From the NCBI GenBank assembly GCA_001936135.1, contig CP012812.1, positions 62,001 through 126,000 on the forward strand: 64,000 bases of DNA, given 5' to 3'. The stretch is from Saccharomycopsis fibuligera x Saccharomycopsis cf. fibuligera. Its lineage: Eukaryota > Ascomycota > Saccharomycetes > Ascoideales > Saccharomycopsidaceae. Positions 59,261 to 64,000 of this stretch are shown piece after piece (the stretch's first letter is position 1; each line of letters begins with the position of its first letter). The translations under genes were made by a program, and so were the position numbers. The notes under the pieces were generated by a model. That model was not told the origin of the DNA and made no database searches. It saw nothing but the letters and a program-made list of their open reading frames with translations.

Positions 59261-61576
59261 ATGCCAGTATCAACTTTCCCGTTCTCGCTGAGCCCTAGTG
59301 CCATGAGCAAGCTATGGCGAGCAATGGGCCTTGTTCTGTTCATCTCAGTGGTTTGTTTATATTTTGCCTACAATAATATTCCAATATTGAGCAATGGGCC
59401 AATACATAATCAAGAATACCAAAATGGCCAGCTACAGTTTTCCGGCATTGCTCGCGAGGGAGAAAACTCCAATATCAAAGTCACCCAAATCAGCAATGAT
59501 GACAGAAAACAAGAGTATCTTAAGCTCGGATTAACGCCGCATCCCTCACTTCAAATAGACTCCTCTTCGTTCAGAAAGACTCTCCATGGACGTTTTTTGC
59601 ATATCACTGACTTGCATCCGGATTTTTTTTACAAGCAAAACACATCAATTGAAAACAGTGCTTGCCATTCAGGTGAAGGTACAGCTTCCAAGTATGGCGA
59701 TGCAATGATGGGTTGCGATTCTCCATACGCTCTAGTTGAAGAAACCATTACTTGGGTGCAGCAAAACTTGAAGGACAAGATTGATTTCATCATTTGGACC
59801 GGCGATAATGTCAGGCATGACAATGATAGAGCAATTCCTCGTACCGAGTTACAAATCTTTGATGTAAACCAAAACATTAGTGATTTAATGTTTGAAAAAT
59901 TCAAAGATCATAATACTCCTGATCCAAGAGGATTTGAAGTGCCTTTGATTCCATCTATCGGAAATAATGACGTTTATCCTCATAATATGTTTGCTCTTGG
60001 CCCTACCTTACAAACTCGACTTCTATACAGAACATGGTCTAGTTTTATTCCTCAAGAACAAGTTCACGTTTTTGAAAAAAGTGCCAGTTTTTTGACCGAA
60101 GTTATACCCAACAAGCTAGCAGTGCTTTCCATCAACACGTTGTATTTATTCAAATCCAACCCACTTGTTGACAATTGCGACAAAAAGAAACAGCCTGGAT
60201 ACACTCTTTTTCTATGGCTTGGTTACACTTTGAAAGAACTTCGTAAAAGAGGAATGAAAGTTTGGCTTAGTGGGCATGTTCCACCAGTGCCGAAAAATAT
60301 GGATTTGACTTGTTATCGAAAGTATACATTGTGGTTGTACGAATATAGAGATATAATCATTGGTAATGTGTTTGGCCATATGAATTTGGATCATTTTGTT
60401 CCATTAGATGCTCAGTTAGCGTATGAGTCGCTAAAAGAAGACGATTCAATGCCTGGGTATAGAGATTTGTTACAAAATTTTGAATGGCAATTTGAAAAAG
60501 AGGATGAGGAGGAGGAAACCGATGAGTACGCAGAGGGCGATAGTGATAATTATCCAGATAGTCTCGAGTCATCACAGCGGAGCCTCAAAGATTTGTATTT
60601 TGATGAGCATCATAATGCTGCCGCGATGTTATCTTCAGAATTGCATGCGTTGGGCGCTGCTCCAGGATCAAACAAAATGGAGTACATGGAGTCGATAAGT
60701 GACATTTTTTACAAAGATTTGGTGCCACCGACTGCCAAAAAATCAAAAATAAAATTACTAGCAACCACAAAAGAGCAAGAAGAAGAAGAAGAAAATAATG
60801 GTGGTAATGACGATTTAACTATTTCAAAAAAGAAAAAGAACAAAAAGAAACACAAAAAAAAGAAGAAGCGCAACAATAAAAATGATGGGTCAAGATACTC
60901 GGTAATCCATGTTGCCGCTAGCGTCATACCAACATTCAATCCCGGCTTCAGAGTTTGGGAGTACAATATTACAAATTTATTCAATGAGTATAGTGCTAAT
61001 GGCGTCAATATTAAACAGCAAGAACCAGAACATGAATCATGGGACAAATTTTTTCAAAAACTTAACAATAAACTTGACAAATTAAATACAGAAGACGTCT
61101 ACGTTGACGAGTTCAAAGACATTTTTGACATTACCACAACAACAACAACAACAGCACCAAATAGTCACGGGAGCTCTAACGTGGAAAGCCAATTTTTAAA
61201 AAAATCAAAGCCTGACAAATCCTTACCTCCAAAATCTAAAAAGAGCCTTCCGTTGGGACCAGCATTTGTGCCTCAGACATTCAGCCCGACCCATTTTGTA
61301 CAGTATTATTTGGACTTGAGTCAAGTAAATCAAGGCGCTAAACCATTTTCTTACGAAGTGGAGTACACCAGTAAAAGTAAGCCATATAAGATGGACTCAT
61401 TATTGGCTAATGATTGGGTTAAGCTAGGTATTGAATTATCTAAGGATTTAGAAGAATCCAAAAAGAATAAAAAGGATACCAACAAAGACCGGAAAGAGAA
61501 AAAAGGTCTTTGGGAAAAATACTTGGAACGGGTATTTGTGAGTACCGGATATGAAGATTTGGCCAGACAAAGATGA
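59261..61576 (+). CDS. PPN1: Vacuolar endopolyphosphatase Ppn1
   Basis: The protein is 771 residues from ATG 59261 (the frame back to 59231 starts with TTG; ATG 59303 is a possible later start). It cuts inorganic polyphosphate in the vacuole. It is type II: a short cytosolic N-terminus, one TM (about residues 22-40, GLVLFISVVCLYFAY), then the calcineurin-like phosphatase domain. Metal motifs are GRFLHITDLHPDFFY (D-x-H), IIWTGDNVRHDND (GDN), SIGNNDVYPHN (GN-D), SGHVPPVP and NVFGHMNLDHF (GHxH-like). Conserved later blocks include NPGFRVWEYNIT and FSPTHFVQYYLDLS. A Lys-rich insert (KKKKNKKKHKKKKKRNNK) sits near residues 522-542, next to a Glu run. Length is like yeast Ppn1 (674) plus this insert. 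Confidence 0.95.
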   Translation: MPVSTFPFSLSPSAMSKLWRAMGLVLFISVVCLYFAYNNIPILSNGPIHNQEYQNGQLQFSGIAREGENSNIKVTQISNDDRKQEYLKLGLTPHPSLQIDSSSFRKTLHGRFLHITDLHPDFFYKQNTSIENSACHSGEGTASKYGDAMMGCDSPYALVEETITWVQQNLKDKIDFIIWTGDNVRHDNDRAIPRTELQIFDVNQNISDLMFEKFKDHNTPDPRGFEVPLIPSIGNNDVYPHNMFALGPTLQTRLLYRTWSSFIPQEQVHVFEKSASFLTEVIPNKLAVLSINTLYLFKSNPLVDNCDKKKQPGYTLFLWLGYTLKELRKRGMKVWLSGHVPPVPKNMDLTCYRKYTLWLYEYRDIIIGNVFGHMNLDHFVPLDAQLAYESLKEDDSMPGYRDLLQNFEWQFEKEDEEEETDEYAEGDSDNYPDSLESSQRSLKDLYFDEHHNAAAMLSSELHALGAAPGSNKMEYMESISDIFYKDLVPPTAKKSKIKLLATTKEQEEEEENNGGNDDLTISKKKKNKKKHKKKKKRNNKNDGSRYSVIHVAASVIPTFNPGFRVWEYNITNLFNEYSANGVNIKQQEPEHESWDKFFQKLNNKLDKLNTEDVYVDEFKDIFDITTTTTTTAPNSHGSSNVESQFLKKSKPDKSLPPKSKKSLPLGPAFVPQTFSPTHFVQYYLDLSQVNQGAKPFSYEVEYTSKSKPYKMDSLLANDWVKLGIELSKDLEESKKNKKDTNKDRKEKKGLWEKYLERVFVSTGYEDLARQR

Positions 61577-62401
61577 TGTGTGGTTAGACTTTCAAACAAA
61601 TTGCTCACTGCTAACACTGGCGTTGATTTGCATGGTATTGTAATAGTGATGCTGCTGTTATATTACAAAGGAAGAATCACTTGCGGACTATCGCCAATTT
61701 GGCGTAGTGCTATAACCTGCCATGCACTTCAGTTTCATCAAAATTTCATTGTATTTTACTTTTGTGATGAAAATATATACCTTAATACTGCTGCTTAATG
61801 CTGCTGCTTATTGTCATCTGAAAGTATCCTTGGTCCGCCCGGCAACACAAAATGGAAGCATAAATTTCATCACTAAGTCAAGATGGCAGTATATATTATA
61901 GTTTCGAAAATCACTTTACCGGTGAAATTTTGCATCGATCGCGCCATCAGTGAGTACATCTCAAGAAAAGAATTATATATAATGAAAAGAAAAGGCCGTC
62001 ACTTTTGCTGTTTCTAAGAAATCCTTCTCTGCATTATGCTGTACACATTTCTCAATGAGTATATATATACTTGACATCACTGAGCATAATAACAGCAGAC
62101 ACCATAATAAACACGAAACCATGTGGAGGTTCCTTGTTTCCATTCATTAGCAATACCTTCTTAACATTTGTAACTTACATTGAACTTATTCATTCCCTTG
62201 AACATATCGTGATATATCCCTAAACATAACTGTTAAGACCCGTAGTGTATTCCCATGTAACCTACCATTAACTGAAAAAAAAACTAATCAAGAAATAAAA
62301 ATCAGCACAGGCAATTAAAACCTTTCACATATCTATATGCGTTTTGCTATATAGACAAAATAAAGTAGTATAAGTCTACCATCTTTTTTTTATTGTTATC
62401 A
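61577..62401. other. Convergent 3' region between PPN1 and CTR1
   Basis: About 825 bp, AT-rich, with a short TAATGCTGCTGCT repeat near 61785-61812. No gene or RNA gene was recognised. Confidence 0.5.
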
Positions 62402-63105
62402 TTAATGACAAGCCATTGACTCGCCTTCAAGACTTTCCTGTGATGCATTCACATTTCCATCATCATTTTCTGACACTACCACTCCCAGATTCAAATCGTT
62501 CCACACAAAGTTACCAATGACGGCTCCAGCCACCACTGCAGTCATGAGCCAACCATTAAAGGACATAAATACCAACATGAGCATGAAGGAGTAGCCTACT
62601 TGGAAACCATAAAGTAGAGAGTGTTTGAGCCTAAAATTCTGTGGCACTTTGTTCAAGTACACGTTAGGGGTGTTTGCTGATATTGGGAGGCCTAGAAAAT
62701 TAGTTAGTGACTGGTTTTCTTCCATGAAACACAAAGAATATTTTGAAATTAAGGTAAAAAAAAAAAAAAAAAACCTGAAAAACGAACAGCTGAGTACGTA
62801 CCCTTGAATCCACGATTTTTGCGGACAAACTGCTTATAGCGATATTTCAAAAATTCATAACCAGCAGCTAACACTGCAATGGCAATAACACTAAGCACCA
62901 AGTCAAAAGCATTATATATATGCCACCATTTGAAAACCACACAGACATTCTCATAATCCCAAGTGAACAACATGTTCATTTTGCACATTGGAGAACTATG
63001 ACCTGAGTGATCTCCTCCATTTCCTGGCATGTCATGACCTGGCATATTGTGATCCATGTTGGTGTGGCTGGACATATCGTGTCCCATCATATTGTGATCA
63101 GACAT
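62402..63105 (-). CDS. CTR1: Ctr-family high-affinity copper transporter, two exons
   Basis: Exon 1 is 63105-62802 and exon 2 is 62691-62402, 197 residues. The extracellular N-terminus is Met/His-rich (MSDHNMMGHDMSSHTNMDHN), binding Cu(I). CKMNMLFTWDYENVCVVFKW leads into TM1 and AGYEFLKYRYKQF follows it. Exon 2 carries TM2 with the essential M-x3-M (MLVFM) and TM3 with G-x3-G (GAVIGNFVW), which packs the trimer pore. The cytosolic tail ends SMACH. All Ctr hallmarks are intact. It could be a plasma-membrane Ctr1 or a vacuolar Ctr2-like protein; the Met-rich ectodomain favours Ctr1. No clear Mac1 element was found upstream. Confidence 0.92.
62692..62801 (-). other. Intron of the CTR gene
   Basis: 110 bp, donor GTACGT, a T-rich tract, branch CACTAAC (62709-62703), acceptor TTCTAG, phase 1. 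It falls between the TM1 and TM2 coding parts. Confidence 0.92.
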
Positions 63106-64000
63106 TGTTGTATTGATATAATTTGTGATATTGATAAGCTAAGTTATAATCCGTTGTATACTAAAGCAAAATGAGCTGAAATTACGCTTTCTTTTTGCAG
63201 TTAAATATTTTGTTGAATTTGGTGATAAACAGCTTATAAAAACAGAAAATTGAACCCCTTTCTATGATTGCAAGAAGCGTTGATAATTTTAATATATCTA
63301 TACGTGCAATGATGTCACAGTGTTTGCTTAATATTAGCCTCGCTGAAAAAAGCTCAATTGGAAAGTATTATATTTTGTGCAAATTTAGCAATATTTACTC
63401 GTTTCTTCCTATCTCCTGCTGCTTGTTGACACACAGCAGTAGTTACGAGCAGGTCTCATCTCTCATTTCTTTTTTGTTCTTTGCACTGCTTGAGATTATC
63501 TTAGCAGGATGTCAGGTGAGTAATGCACTGCAGCGCAGCGCTATGCTTAATGGTGTGTGTTAACGTGTGTTGCTGTGTGCTGCTTTTGTATGGTGACGAA
63601 GCCTGATTTCTTCTGAGTTTGTTCTCTCAACTGGTCAAGCTTGGCATGAAACACTGGATTGTTCATACAAAGAAATAAATTCCTTTTGTTCCAAGCGCTT
63701 ACAAACATTTTGAAGAATGTGCTGTAAACAAGGTTTGCTGTCCAGTTTGGGGTTTAAATACGGCGCTACTGTTCAAAAAAATAATACTTTTAAATTCTTT
63801 TGTGAAGAAATGCATTGTGGAAATATGAAAATGCTCAAACTAGTTAAATCACCCAAAAATATCCTTAATTAAGTCAGAAAAAAAAAAAGTTAAAAAAAAA
63901 AAACTCGATTATCGTAATAAAGAACAGTCCAAGACGAAAGGTAATCAAAAAAAAATAAAAAAAAAAGTAAAAAAGCAGCCCGATTAGCTCATTATTGTAA
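63106..64000. other. Upstream region of CTR1 to the right edge
   Basis: This is 895 bp with no gene recognised; the open frame 63264-63563 has no features. A-rich runs occur near 63880-63901 and 63947-63965. TTTGCTT words (near 63322) resemble but do not equal the Mac1 site TTTGCTC. Confidence 0.45.

Noticed and set aside
63980-64000. tRNA-like start (GATTAGCTCA) at the right edge
   Set aside because: It resembles an A box, but the following bases lack the expected GG of the D loop and the rest is outside the window.
1-64000. LTR elements, DNA transposons or other mobile elements
   Set aside because: I saw no long terminal repeats, target-site duplications, integrase, reverse transcriptase or transposase reading frames.

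Overview
The window is nuclear DNA of an ascomycete yeast (Saccharomycotina), probably of the CUG-Ser1 ('CTG') clade. Genes are mostly intronless and separated by AT-rich spacers. The introns that exist carry yeast signals (GTATGT or close variants, TACTAAC or close variants). I read the ferric reductase, MSS51, the Jen permease and TSA1 codon by codon and found no CTG codon in about 1,890 codons. That avoidance is typical of yeasts in which CUG means serine. No rRNA, confident tRNA, CRISPR or transposable element was seen, and the species was not identified.

Layout. 1-6.3 kb: a GLEYA/PA14-type cell-wall adhesin on the minus strand, split by one in-frame TAG and running off the left edge, with a 3 kb promoter. 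6.3-11.5 kb: a Skg3/Caf120-family PH-domain protein, VTA1 (ESCRT/Vps4 activator) and HSP12. 13.4-19 kb: a Hap1-like zinc-cluster regulator whose zinc cluster is split by an intron, then an arrestin-like protein. 20.9-26.7 kb: a ferric reductase and an acyl-protein thioesterase, transcribed divergently from a 2.8 kb spacer. 26.9-31.3 kb: HNT2 and a second zinc-cluster regulator, divergent around a 24-bp perfect GC palindrome. 32-39.5 kb: MSS51 and OCT1 share a promoter, followed by PEX7 and a small unrecognised secreted protein. 40.7-50.7 kb: JHD2, a glutaredoxin-like mitochondrial protein with one intron, ZIP1 with six short introns, and PCF11. 51.7-56.4 kb: TSA1, FYV4/mS41, MED6 and a Jen-family carboxylate permease. 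59-63 kb: PPN1 and an intron-containing CTR copper transporter.

Themes. Several genes serve mitochondria (MSS51, OCT1, FYV4, the glutaredoxin-like protein). Two serve metal uptake at the cell surface (ferric reductase, CTR). Others serve stress defence (HSP12, TSA1), carbon and phosphate use (Jen permease, PPN1), and chromatin or RNA polymerase II work (JHD2, MED6, PCF11).

The most notable result is the ZIP1 reconstruction: seven exons that join in frame into a 938-residue coiled-coil protein with Zip1-like ends. Such a gene is exceptional in a yeast group with few introns. Its mostly non-GTATGT donors suggest splicing that could be meiosis-regulated. Family names rest on remembered conserved sequences, not on database searches.
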